Shown here piece by piece: positions 1 to 9,731 of a stretch of 64,000 bases of DNA. The position numbers were made by a program, and so were the translations under genes. Below the pieces are notes generated by a model. That model was not told where the DNA came from. It ran no database searches and worked only from the letters and a program-made list of their open reading frames with translations. The first letter of the stretch is position 1, and every line of letters begins with the position of its first letter. Source of the DNA: Pontibacter rufus (lineage in GTDB: Bacteria; Bacteroidota; Bacteroidia; Cytophagales; Hymenobacteraceae); NCBI RefSeq assembly GCF_015694705.1, contig NZ_JADQDR010000009.1, forward strand, positions 1 to 64,000, given 5' to 3'.

Positions 1-203
1 TTCAGGTAAGGGAAAGATAAGAAAAATTCAACTAAAATCCTTGACTTTCAAAACAGTACCTTATCCACAAAGATTTAATTGACATAATTAACCATTTGGA
101 AGTGGAAGAGGAGTGGTAAGATCTTTCTAATAGTACGAGGACATAGAATAAATAGCCCAGATATATTCCACAAATTCAAATATGTAGCGTAGCAATGTCA
201 ATT

Positions 204-3200
204 CTATATAGCTGTTTTAATCTTCCCTACGCTTTCAAGTTCTATAAATTTTGATTTAAAAGACTCAACCGGCATCTTTTTCTTAAGTAAGTTGAAAAAA
301 GTTTCATCATGAGTCGAAAGGATGATTTGCTTATTGTAGTTCAGCATTATGCTCCTTAAGAGATCGATGGTAGAGAGTATGTTTACGCTATCCATCGACT
401 GAATGGGGTCATCGATAAATATACATTCATAACCAGGAGTATTTAATGCTGAGGCGAGAAAAATACTTAAACTTAAGATATTGATTTGGGCCGTGCTGAA
501 ATATAGGTTTGGTATCAGGATATCCTGATTAGTTTTGTTCCTGACAAAGATATTGAGGCGCGGAGTTTCGGCGTCTAAATCTGCTCTGAAAAGTACCTCT
601 TTAAAATCCGGGTGCGGGTCTATTTTGCGGTACAGGTCATTGATCAGGTTCTCAAAAAAGAATTCCTTAACTTTTTCCTGAAGGAAGGCCTTTGTTTTTG
701 CAATCTCATCAACCAGTAAAGACCGTACGTTCTGCTCTAAAAACGCTTTGTCCTCAGCAAATTTCTGCAATTCTATTTTTGCGTTTTCTGATTGCAGGAA
801 TTCATTGATATGATCGGCATATTTTTCGATCTTAATGTATTCATCGACTAAAGATCTGTTATTGAGCTGCGCTACATTTAAACCTTGCTCTTTTAGATCG
901 AGCGTGGCTGCCAGCGTTTTGAAATCCATGAATTGTGTTTCTATATCTAATTTATCTTTCAATAAACTCCTATAGCCATCCATTTTTGCGTCTGCACGCT
1001 CCTTTTCTTCTGACAGGTTTTTCAGGCGGTCTTTTTCTGCCTTTTGATTGAACGTACCCAGTTCCAGTGTTAAGCTTTCCAGTTCTACCCGTAAATTGCT
1101 GACCTTATCAAAATATTCTTTAACTAGATTGTCATTTTCGGCAAATTTATTTTGCAAGACCTCAAAAGATGCCGTCTCACCACTAAAATTGGTGCGGAAC
1201 CAATCAAGAACCCCACGGTACTGTTCGGATCGTTTGAGCGTTTCTGTTGTTTCTGCGGAAAGCTTTAGTTCGTCCTGTAGCTTAACCAACAGTTCTATGA
1301 GTTCTTTTTTATCCTGTATTTGTTTTTTTAGAACGGCATTCAAGCGCTCTTCGGCTTTTTTTAAAACCTCCAATTTGTTTCTTAGCTCCCGCTCGTAATC
1401 CTCGTTGCTTAAGCCGAGCTGTTGAATCATCAGCTTGCGCAGGTCATCCCTCATCGACTCCAGACTTTCCTCATACGAGGCTATCGCTTTTGTTAATGTC
1501 TTCACATGATCTGATTCCGCTGCTTGCAATGTCCGCTTATCTTTGATTTTTTCTTCAAAATATAACAGCAGTTGCCCAACCGCATTTTTAATCAGTTCTT
1601 GTAGCTGCACAGATTTCTGCTCCAATCTGTTCTTATCCTCAAAAAGATCCTGGAGTAGTTTGCCAAGTGCTTTATTATGGGAGATACGTTCCGCTAATTC
1701 CTGATGAGTTTTAAAAGTCTGCTCACAGAGTGGGCAATTCCTCCTGTTGCGGTCTTTGTTGATAATTTCCAAACCCTGACGGACGAAGGCCGATATTTCG
1801 GAGTTCAAAGTTTCATGTTGTGCTATTCGCTCAGAAAGTGACTTTAGCAGTTCATCATTTTTAGCCAGCTCCTCACGGTTAACCAAGATAACATCAATGC
1901 TCAAAGCCAATGCTTGATCCTCGATTAATTTTTTAGAGTAATTGCCCTTTTTGATATCCGCAACTTCGTCTTCTAAAGTATGAATCTCTGCTTCGTTGGC
2001 GTTAATTTGCAACACAAGAACACTTAACCGATCTTTTTCCAGAGTGATTTTTTCGCTCTGACTGGCGATCTCTTGCTCAATATTTTTAATAAGATGTAAA
2101 CGTTCTGGAAGGCCAGCAATAGTTGCCGTAGTCTCGTTAATTCCGGCTAAGGTGTTATTTAAGTCTGTCCTTGTTTTTGTCTCCTGTACAACAAGGCTAC
2201 TAAGTTCATCAGATTTGGCATTAATACCTTCTCTCATCTCTTTGGACTTGTTTTCGTTATTCAAAATCAAGTCAGAAATTCTAAGATATTCTTCGTATTG
2301 ACTAATTATATTTGAGAAAACATTTTTAAGTGCTTCTTTTTCAGCAAGCAATTTATTTAGCGTAGTAATTTCATTAGATTTTTTATCAGCAACTGCGTAT
2401 TTGGCTAAAATTTGACGGATTGTTCGCTGGGCATCTTCGATCGTTTTATTCCTTATTTCCAGTTCGAAAAATGTCCGGATGCCAATGTATTCTTCGTTGC
2501 CGATCTTTGCTGCCGACACCCAGTCCAATTTTTCCTGTATCGTGGTATTGTTGTTAACAGAAACCAACCGGTCTACTACCAAGTTTTTTAATCTACTGAC
2601 CTCCTCTTTGGTGGTTGCTAAAGTAAGTTTGTTTAAACCCGATTGCTGGAATTTTTTGGTAAGGATATCGATCTGCTGATTGATCTTTTCAAGGACATTT
2701 TCGCTCTTCAGTGCTAAGACCCTTTTCTCTTCAGCATGGATTTTTTGATCTATGGTTGAAATGCTGGACTGACAGTAGCTAAGCAGTGCCTTGAGGTTTT
2801 TGTAGTAGTTGTTGACCTCTTTTAGCTCAGGGTTATCCATGAAGATTTCATACCTTTTTTTCCCATCTATTTCTCTCAGGAATGCAGATATCCATTCCTG
2901 AGAAAGAATAACGTTGCGAAAAGTTATGTTCTCCACGTTGTGCATATCGGCGTCTGATTTTTTATTACCATGTGGCCTGAGCTGCCGATTGATCGGATTG
3001 AAACCATCAGCAATTATTTTAACGTAGGTAGGCTGGGTTGAATGAATATTCCGCCAAAGCTTAACCTGTGCATCAGATTGGTTTTTGAGGGCATCGATCG
3101 CGCCACTGGTAATCTCAATATTTTGCCAGAACCTTTGAATATTATTAGTCATGCCCCATTCTACCGCGTCATAGAACGAGGTCTTACCATAGCCATTTGG

Positions 3201-3317
3201 CGCGTACAGGGATATAAAATCTGCCGTTGTGTGGTCATTGATCGAAAAATCAAAGGTTGCATCCTCGGGCTTGTCATAGATCCGGAAAGCAGAGATCTCT
3301 ATCTTTTTAAATTTCAT
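204..3317 (-). CDS. SMC/Rad50-like ABC ATPase of an ABC-three-component type system
   Basis: Large (1037 aa) ATPase of the SMC/RecF/Rad50 kind, expected to dimerise its ATPase heads and bind DNA or a nucleoprotein target. Visible parts in order: Walker A APNGYGKTS at residues 39-47; long Lys/Glu/Leu-rich coiled coil from about 170 to 900; a Rad50-type zinc hook C528-P-L-C531 at its middle; signature region S941-T-A-Q in place of LSGGQ; Walker B with D969-D-P; and an H-loop STHDE with H1003. The ATG overlaps the upstream gene by 4 bp, so translation is probably coupled. It is the last gene of a four-gene operon with a middle component, a protease and an MBL-fold enzyme. That layout is known for ABC-3C conflict systems. 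The ATPase assignment is certain; membership in ABC-3C is inferred from architecture. Confidence 0.9.
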   Translation of the reverse strand: MKFKKIEISAFRIYDKPEDATFDFSINDHTTADFISLYAPNGYGKTSFYDAVEWGMTNNIQRFWQNIEITSGAIDALKNQSDAQVKLWRNIHSTQPTYVKIIADGFNPINRQLRPHGNKKSDADMHNVENITFRNVILSQEWISAFLREIDGKKRYEIFMDNPELKEVNNYYKNLKALLSYCQSSISTIDQKIHAEEKRVLALKSENVLEKINQQIDILTKKFQQSGLNKLTLATTKEEVSRLKNLVVDRLVSVNNNTTIQEKLDWVSAAKIGNEEYIGIRTFFELEIRNKTIEDAQRTIRQILAKYAVADKKSNEITTLNKLLAEKEALKNVFSNIISQYEEYLRISDLILNNENKSKEMREGINAKSDELSSLVVQETKTRTDLNNTLAGINETTATIAGLPERLHLIKNIEQEIASQSEKITLEKDRLSVLVLQINANEAEIHTLEDEVADIKKGNYSKKLIEDQALALSIDVILVNREELAKNDELLKSLSERIAQHETLNSEISAFVRQGLEIINKDRNRRNCPLCEQTFKTHQELAERISHNKALGKLLQDLFEDKNRLEQKSVQLQELIKNAVGQLLLYFEEKIKDKRTLQAAESDHVKTLTKAIASYEESLESMRDDLRKLMIQQLGLSNEDYERELRNKLEVLKKAEERLNAVLKKQIQDKKELIELLVKLQDELKLSAETTETLKRSEQYRGVLDWFRTNFSGETASFEVLQNKFAENDNLVKEYFDKVSNLRVELESLTLELGTFNQKAEKDRLKNLSEEKERADAKMDGYRSLLKDKLDIETQFMDFKTLAATLDLKEQGLNVAQLNNRSLVDEYIKIEKYADHINEFLQSENAKIELQKFAEDKAFLEQNVRSLLVDEIAKTKAFLQEKVKEFFFENLINDLYRKIDPHPDFKEVLFRADLDAETPRLNIFVRNKTNQDILIPNLYFSTAQINILSLSIFLASALNTPGYECIFIDDPIQSMDSVNILSTIDLLRSIMLNYNKQIILSTHDETFFNLLKKKMPVESFKSKFIELESVGKIKTAI

Positions 3318-3856
3318 GAACGTGGCGTTTTAAGCTGCTTTACAAGTTCGTCAAAGGCACTACTGGCTTCGCTTGTAATCTTTTGTTTTTTTAAGACTTT
3401 GTCTTCCAGTATTGACCAAAGCAGTGGATCCGGTTCGAAATTTGCAGAAGGTCTGGCAACTTGATTTACTGAAAAGTTTACATTTTTATTGATTATGTGT
3501 TCATTGAGGATCTCATCAGTATCATGATCTTCTACTAGGATCTTTCTGCTGGAAAACGTATCATTTTCAATTTTAAGCTTCAGGCTATTGTAAGCAAGTT
3601 CGTCAATTATTCCTGCCGGTCGGATAAAGAAGATATAAATGTTCCAGATCTGAAATTCATCCGTAAGCTGGCTTTGAAAATCAAAAGCAATGGTATCTAC
3701 CAATTTGCTCCAAGTGGTTGCCAAGTCTCTCAGAGTGGTGAAGCGCACAAAAAATATGGGAATTTTTCCATTATAGTCCAGCTCCTGATAACTGACAGTA
3801 AGGTTGCTGTACTCGGCATTCAACGCTTTGACAAACTGTTCAATTGAAAAGCTCAT
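3314..3856 (-). CDS. Small middle component of the ABC-three-component type operon
   Basis: 180-aa soluble protein with no membrane segment and no recognisable catalytic motif. It lies between the protease gene (17 bp overlap) and the SMC-like ATPase gene (4 bp overlap). The stretch KIENDTFSSRKI near residue 95 resembles what I remember of ABC-3C middle-component proteins, which are small adaptors encoded directly upstream of the SMC-like ATPase. The role as adaptor between ATPase and effector is inferred from position, size and this weak motif. A profile search against the ABC-3C middle-component families would settle it. The overlaps on both sides make co-translation and a fixed stoichiometry likely. 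Confidence 0.7.
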   Translation of the reverse strand: MSFSIEQFVKALNAEYSNLTVSYQELDYNGKIPIFFVRFTTLRDLATTWSKLVDTIAFDFQSQLTDEFQIWNIYIFFIRPAGIIDELAYNSLKLKIENDTFSSRKILVEDHDTDEILNEHIINKNVNFSVNQVARPSANFEPDPLLWSILEDKVLKKQKITSEASSAFDELVKQLKTPRS

Positions 3857-5195
3857 AATATTCAGATTGTAGTTTTCGCAGTAAATGTTCTTCGGTCAAA
3901 TCCCGGTACTCATCTAGTTTCCTGATGATGCAGACCTCCTTAAAATGTTCCAGATGGACAAAGTCAAAACAGGTGAATAGATCTATTCCATTATCCGTTT
4001 TGAAGCCGCGTTTGTCATACGGCTTGGCAATATCGATCAATTTGCCCTTTCTAAGTATAAAGGATGATTTTGGCGGTGTTTTCGAACTGACAAATATTGT
4101 TGAGTTGGGCTTAAGGCCTACATAGTCTGACCTACCAAAATCTTTCCTTACCTCCGTCCAGCCATGGCCATCGATATATTTGAGGCGGTAATTATTAAAG
4201 ATCTCCGACAGCATCGTTTTTTGCACCGGATCGTATTTAACGATGTTCAGGATAGTCAGGAACTCCAGCCAGGCGATCCAAATTTCCTTTTGTGAAAAAC
4301 AACAGGTTTCATCCTCAATGAGGAGCAACCGTGCTTCAAACAATTCCTTTATGCCTTGGGGAGTAATGTCGGAGTTAACGATTTGTTCCGCCTTATTTTT
4401 GAGTGTGATCCTGGCACCGGCAATATTGTCCTCATCAATTTGATCGACCTCCAGCCTGAAGGCGTCATCCTTCAAAAACTCGAATGAGTGCAGATAAGGT
4501 GGATAGAGTGCTGAAAGTTTATCATGATTAGCGGCATTTACAACAATCAGGTTGAAGTAGTGAATAGGTATAAAATCGATCTGTCCGCCAGCGAGCATCT
4601 GGTGGGTTACTTTACTTTGAATACCAATAATGGAAATCTGATTGTCTATAATCTTTAATATCCCGCCACCTGACATGCCTTTGATTTGCGCATGTGCAAG
4701 CGTGTGATTTTCCAGTTGTGCACTGTATGTATATGAACCAGCGGCGATTAATCGTAAAATAGTATGTGTTGTGCTCTTCTCCCCAACAGGCCGACCACCG
4801 TAAATTTCTGGGTAACCGCTCAGCCCGTACCCGTTTGTAGCAAGAGTAATGTTTGATTGAAATATCTCGCTAAAGCCGGGAATAAAATCAACTTTTAAAA
4901 TTGCTGCATCCGCTTCAGCTGAAGCAAAGTAGTTTTCTCCTCTGCGAAACACAAAATTGATAATAACTTCAGACCAGATGCCATGCTCAAAAATTATTCT
5001 GGTAATGGGAACAACTTGTCCTTCTGTTGTATCATAAGCTTCTACGGCTCCGTCTATATTAGGCCTCATCCCTTCAAATAGATGTTTAACGGTCAGTATA
5101 TAAGTGTACTCGTTTGTACCAGTCATCGGTTGAAATAGACATCCACTTCCGCCATTTAAGGAGACAATATAAGTTTTTAGCTTTTCATGGGTCAT
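3840..5195 (-). CDS. Trypsin-like serine protease effector with C-terminal partner domain
   Basis: 451 aa. The N-terminal 200 residues form a trypsin-like (S1/HtrA-type) protease: GSG at 16-18, catalytic H38 in TVKHLFEG, D96 in DAAILKV, and S175 in GMSGGGI, so the full triad is present. There is no signal peptide, so it should act in the cytoplasm. Residues about 205-451 are a separate, unassigned domain. In ABC-3C systems the effector carries a C-terminal domain of this size that couples it to the middle component and ATPase. The start is ATG, 2 bp after the MBL gene stop, and the 3' end overlaps the middle-component gene. The likely job is proteolysis of a host or invader protein when the ATPase senses a trigger. 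The protease call is firm; the target is unknown. Confidence 0.85.
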   Translation of the reverse strand: MTHEKLKTYIVSLNGGSGCLFQPMTGTNEYTYILTVKHLFEGMRPNIDGAVEAYDTTEGQVVPITRIIFEHGIWSEVIINFVFRRGENYFASAEADAAILKVDFIPGFSEIFQSNITLATNGYGLSGYPEIYGGRPVGEKSTTHTILRLIAAGSYTYSAQLENHTLAHAQIKGMSGGGILKIIDNQISIIGIQSKVTHQMLAGGQIDFIPIHYFNLIVVNAANHDKLSALYPPYLHSFEFLKDDAFRLEVDQIDEDNIAGARITLKNKAEQIVNSDITPQGIKELFEARLLLIEDETCCFSQKEIWIAWLEFLTILNIVKYDPVQKTMLSEIFNNYRLKYIDGHGWTEVRKDFGRSDYVGLKPNSTIFVSSKTPPKSSFILRKGKLIDIAKPYDKRGFKTDNGIDLFTCFDFVHLEHFKEVCIIRKLDEYRDLTEEHLLRKLQSEYYELFN

Positions 5196-5197
5196 GC

Positions 5198-6262
5198 CTA
5201 ATAGTTAATAAAGGGTGTAAAACGAGCGCGAATATTGTAGTTTTCTCTATCGGAATAATTAAAAATCCTATTTCTTACTTCATCATAATTGAAGTGAAAT
5301 ATTGCATTTGGATTTCTTGCAATAATTCTAGACAACGTTCTCTTGTGGGGATGCCCATGGCCTGTACTGTCTGTACTTATCATATAGTGGTCAGTCGTAA
5401 AGGCTGAAAGTATTTTACTATCTGTATTGGCTTTACTTCCATGGTGGGATAATTTAATGAACTCTACGGGTAGTGGTGTTTCCGCATTATGCCCGAGCTT
5501 GGCCAGTGCCATTGTCACAGGTTTGGGGTGCGAATCGCTTAGAAAAACAAATTTTTTACCTTGTATTGTCAATATAAATGAGATAGAGCTTCCATTTTTT
5601 ACACTGTTGTCTTGTGAAAACCGGTATTTAGGCCCCTCTTCTTCAATAAATGTAGTCACGTCCGTTTCCCAATCATTCCCTCGAGTTCCGGTGTATACAT
5701 CATCCTGCGTTTTGTCATGATATTCCTTCAGTAGTTTTCTCAACTGGGGTATGGTTGGACCCAGAATCTCAAACTTCGCATCATACAGTTGGTGTTCCTG
5801 CCCAGAAATAATTAATTCTCTTTCCCAAAATTTAAATTTTAATAAGAAGTCTTCAAAATCGATTCCTTCACTTACGCCGGTTGACACTGTGCAAGGATTG
5901 TGCATAACCATCGCGAGAGCTATATTTTCTTCTTCCTTTAACTTTTCCGCGATTAGCTTTCCTGAATTGAACCAAACTTTTTTAATGAAGTTGGTAATTT
6001 CAGCATCCATCTGAAAAAGATTCAAAAATCCGCAGATATGATCATTGTCGATGTGGGTCAGTATGAGCAAATCAATATTTTCGTTGCGGCCTTTAATACC
6101 ATCAATCTCGGTTTTTAATTCTCCAAACGTGTTTGTGGCAGGATTGAAGTAAGTGGCGTCCATTCCAGCATCAATGATAATATTTCGTTTAATTCCATTA
6201 TCATCCGTGTAGCAAATGAGAGTACTATCACCATTTTGAGCTTGTAGAAATTTTACGATCAT
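5198..6262 (-). CDS. MBL-fold metallohydrolase (ComEC/Rec2-like) of the island operon
   Basis: Metallo-beta-lactamase fold enzyme of about 354 aa. It starts like ComEC/Rec2-type MBL proteins (FLQAQNGDS, then IIIDAG) and carries the metal-binding motif THIDNDH. Further likely ligands are in FLSDSHPKP and IKLSHHGSKAN, plus a late GHGHPH. I chose the ATG at 6262 because family members begin with this strand; an upstream TTG at 6295 would add 11 unlikely residues. It is the first gene of the operon, 2 bp before the protease. MBL-fold plus trypsin-like protease pairs are known from AVAST type I, where the third gene is a STAND NTPase. Here an SMC-like ATPase takes that place. The substrate (nucleic acid or nucleotide) is not determinable. 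Confidence 0.85.
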   Translation of the reverse strand: MIVKFLQAQNGDSTLICYTDDNGIKRNIIIDAGMDATYFNPATNTFGELKTEIDGIKGRNENIDLLILTHIDNDHICGFLNLFQMDAEITNFIKKVWFNSGKLIAEKLKEEENIALAMVMHNPCTVSTGVSEGIDFEDFLLKFKFWERELIISGQEHQLYDAKFEILGPTIPQLRKLLKEYHDKTQDDVYTGTRGNDWETDVTTFIEEEGPKYRFSQDNSVKNGSSISFILTIQGKKFVFLSDSHPKPVTMALAKLGHNAETPLPVEFIKLSHHGSKANTDSKILSAFTTDHYMISTDSTGHGHPHKRTLSRIIARNPNAIFHFNYDEVRNRIFNYSDRENYNIRARFTPFINY

Positions 6263-6379
6263 GTGATAAGCATTGATAATATCAAACTTAAGCAAAAGAA
6301 ATATTATTATTTGTCTAGATAATAAAAGGATTTTTTTATAGACTACTTTTTATTTGTGTTCCTGTTCTCCTTAACTAAG

Positions 6380-7775
6380 TAATGGTGCAGAAGCTGACGG
6401 TGCCGGAAGATGGGCTAATTTACCGTAGTGCAGAGTGGCTGTTGCAACTTGTCATCCAGCTACTGCACCTCTCACGGCAGGAGGCAGAAAAGCTGACGCC
6501 ACAGCCGAAACGAGGGACGTGGTGAGTTTTTAAACATTGTTGGGCAGCTTCCATGCTTCACTTTTCGAAAACAAGGGTATCCTTTTTTAGTAATCTCTGC
6601 CACAGGAGCCGATGTGGGTGCTTTTCGAAGTAAAAAAGCTGGAGAAAATTCTGATAAATCTGCTCTCCAACGCCTGCAAGTCTACCCCAACAGGGGCGGG
6701 TGTAACTGAAGGTAGAAGCCGAGCGGGTCTCCGCTACAGAGACAGCACTGCCCATCTGCGTCCGGGATACAGGCTTGAGCATTCCGCCTGAGCTGGTTTC
6801 GCGTATCTTCGGGCGTTACTTCCAAGTAGATTCGTCTCTAAAAAGAGGCTGTGAAGGAGCCGGCATTAGGTTGGCCCTGACAAAAGAGCTGTGGAACTGC
6901 ATGGTGGTAAGATTAGGGTAGCCAGTTCACCAGGAAAAGGAACAACCTTTAAACTCTTCCTTCCGCTCTGCAATGCTGAAAAATCGGGAGCCGGGCAGCA
7001 GGATGAAGAGAAGCTGCTGCCATAGGAGACTGCAGCCTCTTTTGCAGCTCCTGAAGAAGAATAGAGGCTTGAAAAGCAGCCCCAGAATAATCAACCGCTT
7101 GTGTTGGTGGTAGAAAATAATCCCGCCCCCGCTCGGCGTCACTTTATAAGAGACAGTTTGCCCGCTGCATACGCTGTGTATGAAGCAGCGGATGAGCAGC
7201 AATGATGGGAGTGGGCGCTGGAGGTGATGCCGGATCTGATCATCTTTGATGTGATGATGCCGGGAATGGACGGGTGAGCTTGTGCTAGCAGGTAAAAACA
7301 GAAGAACGCACCATTCTATAGCTATTGTGTTGCTGACCGCAAAAGCAGATGTTGAAAGTAAAATGGCTGTTTTGGAAACAGGAGCAGATAACTACCTGAT
7401 CAAGCCTTTCTGGCTGTAGTAATTATAGATACGGAACAAGAACCTTATTGAGAACCGCCGCAGACTGCGCGAAAGGTATGCTCGCTCACGCTGGAACCTA
7501 TGGAAGTGGCTGTCCCTTCGGATGGGTGAGAACTTCCTGTAAAAGGTTGTGGCTTTGCTGGAAGTCAATCAGACAAATGCCGGTTTCGGTGTAGAATTTT
7601 TCAGCCGGAAGATCGGCATGATCTGGGCGCATCAGCACCATAAGCTAACCGACCAATCAGCCAGTGAACTCATGCGCACCTTCTGGCTCAAAAGAGCAGC
7701 CAGGCTGCTGGAGGTGCAGGCAAGAAAATATCAATGCTTTAGCTTACCAAGCAGGCTATAACAGCCTCAACTAAT
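6380..7775 (+). pseudogene. Decayed hybrid sensor kinase/response regulator/AraC regulator
   Basis: Fragments of one large gene are readable in order but in shifting frames with several stops. A histidine-kinase dimerisation end (LSRQEAEKLTPQPKRG) lies near 6460-6520, and an N-box (EKILINLLSNA) near 6640. A G-box region with RDTGLSIPPELVSRIFGRY lies near 6765-6825, and ASSPGKGTTFKLFLP near 6920-6965. A receiver domain follows, with IIFDVMMPGMDG near 7235 and LLTAKAD...GADNYLIKPF near 7325-7410. An AraC-type helix-turn-helix (DQSASELMRTF) sits near 7650-7685. This matches one-component hybrid two-component regulators that Bacteroidota use for carbohydrate or envelope response. The start and the sensor part are gone. 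Frameshifts, in-frame stops and lost key residues make it non-functional. The boundaries are approximate. Confidence 0.8.
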
Positions 7776-7869
7776 TTTTTAGTGTTTGTGGGAGTGCTTA
7801 CGTAGCACCATTCTGATTACCTCCACCAGCATCAGCCTCAGTAGAAATTATACATCTAAATAAGTATTA

Positions 7870-7889
7870 GTGTCCGAATTGTGTCCGAA
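7870..7889. repeat. Short direct repeat GTGTCCGAA x2 beside tRNA-Glu
   Basis: GTGTCCGAA occurs at 7870-7878 and 7881-7889, 2 bp apart, between the decayed regulator and the tRNA-Glu terminator. It may mark an element junction or a recombinase arm site, but no integrase is visible in the window. Confidence 0.4.
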
Positions 7890-7894
7890 GCGCA

Positions 7895-7929
7895 TAAAAA
7901 AAGCCTCTCAGAATCAACTAAGAGGCTTT
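7895..7929 (-). terminator. Terminator of the tRNA-Glu transcript
   Basis: An 8-bp stem AAGCCTCT/AGAGGCTT with a 12-nt loop is followed, on the minus strand, by a run of seven or more T. It lies 5 bp past the tRNA 3' end. Confidence 0.75.
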
Positions 7930-7933
7930 CCAG

Positions 7934-8005
7934 TAGCCCGTAGGGGAATCGAACCCCTGTTACCAGAATGAAAATCTGACGTCCTAACCCCTAGACGAAC
8001 GGGCC
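7934..8005 (-). tRNA. tRNA-Glu (anticodon TTC)
   Basis: A 72-nt cloverleaf reads on the minus strand. The acceptor stem GGCCCGT pairs with ACGGGCT (the first pair is G-U), followed by discriminator A. The anticodon loop TTTTCAT gives anticodon TTC, hence glutamate, and the T arm is GGGGTTCGATTCCCC. CCA is not encoded. The gene lies between the accessory island and gap, with its 3' end facing the island, as is common for integration sites. Confidence 0.93.
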
Positions 8006-8140
8006 TTTTTGCTACTGTTGAACTTGTCTTTCTGTGCGATTGACGGTGCAAATATACGGCGGTTTTTCAACTTGCAAAATAAATATACGAGATTTTTTCC
8101 TGCCTTTCATAAGCCTTTCAGTATCAGAGTGAAAAAACTA

Positions 8141-9197
<1,057 letters not shown>

Positions 9198-9219
9198 GTT
9201 TAAACTGATAGACTGTAAT

Positions 9220-9260
9220 AATTCAGAAGCCCGCCCCTCACAGGGGTGGGCTTCTGAATT
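9220..9260. terminator. Hairpin after gap
   Basis: A 17-bp near-perfect stem, AATTCAGAAGCCCGCCC with its complement and a short loop, begins 22 bp after the gap stop. There is no long T run, so it may work in either direction or as an mRNA-stabilising end. Confidence 0.65.
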
Positions 9261-9731
9261 AAATAGCTTTCCATAGTCTCTATTCGTTTTAAAACTTGCT
9301 GATAGTATGGAGAGCCTGTACCGCAACCGGTATCATCTCTGCCGGTATAAGGAGTTAAAGTATAGATTGCCTGCAGGTCCATAGCAATTTATACTTTGCT
9401 GTCTTACTTTACACTGAATACGCAGATTTCAGGCCTGAATATAATAAGCCCGCAGTAAAACTGTGGTGCCAAACATCAGCAGTTAAGCTATAACCGAACA
9501 AATAAAAACCCGGCAGGTTTAAATAAGCGTATTAACTAAACAATGGTTATACTAAAACTGCCTGGCGTTCTAAAGGCTCAATCCGGAGTATAGAAAGAGC
9601 GGTCATCGCATAAATGCCAAATCAGGCCGGCCGGGAGTATAAAACAGCCCTTCTGATTTCTTCTGTTAAGATGAAGTATGGGTACTTTACATAGGGATGT
9701 GTCTAAAAACTAAGCTTTAAAATCTGCAACT
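9261..9731. other. Non-coding stretch between gap and the universal stress gene
   Basis: 470 bp with no convincing reading frame. It contains one TTATACTT octamer at 9389 and several AGTATAA-like variants (for example near 9630). No clear promoter box was found close to the downstream ATG. Confidence 0.5.

Noticed and set aside
1-203. Possible gene left of the SMC-like ATPase stop
   Set aside because: No frame of meaningful length; only A/T-rich non-coding DNA is visible.
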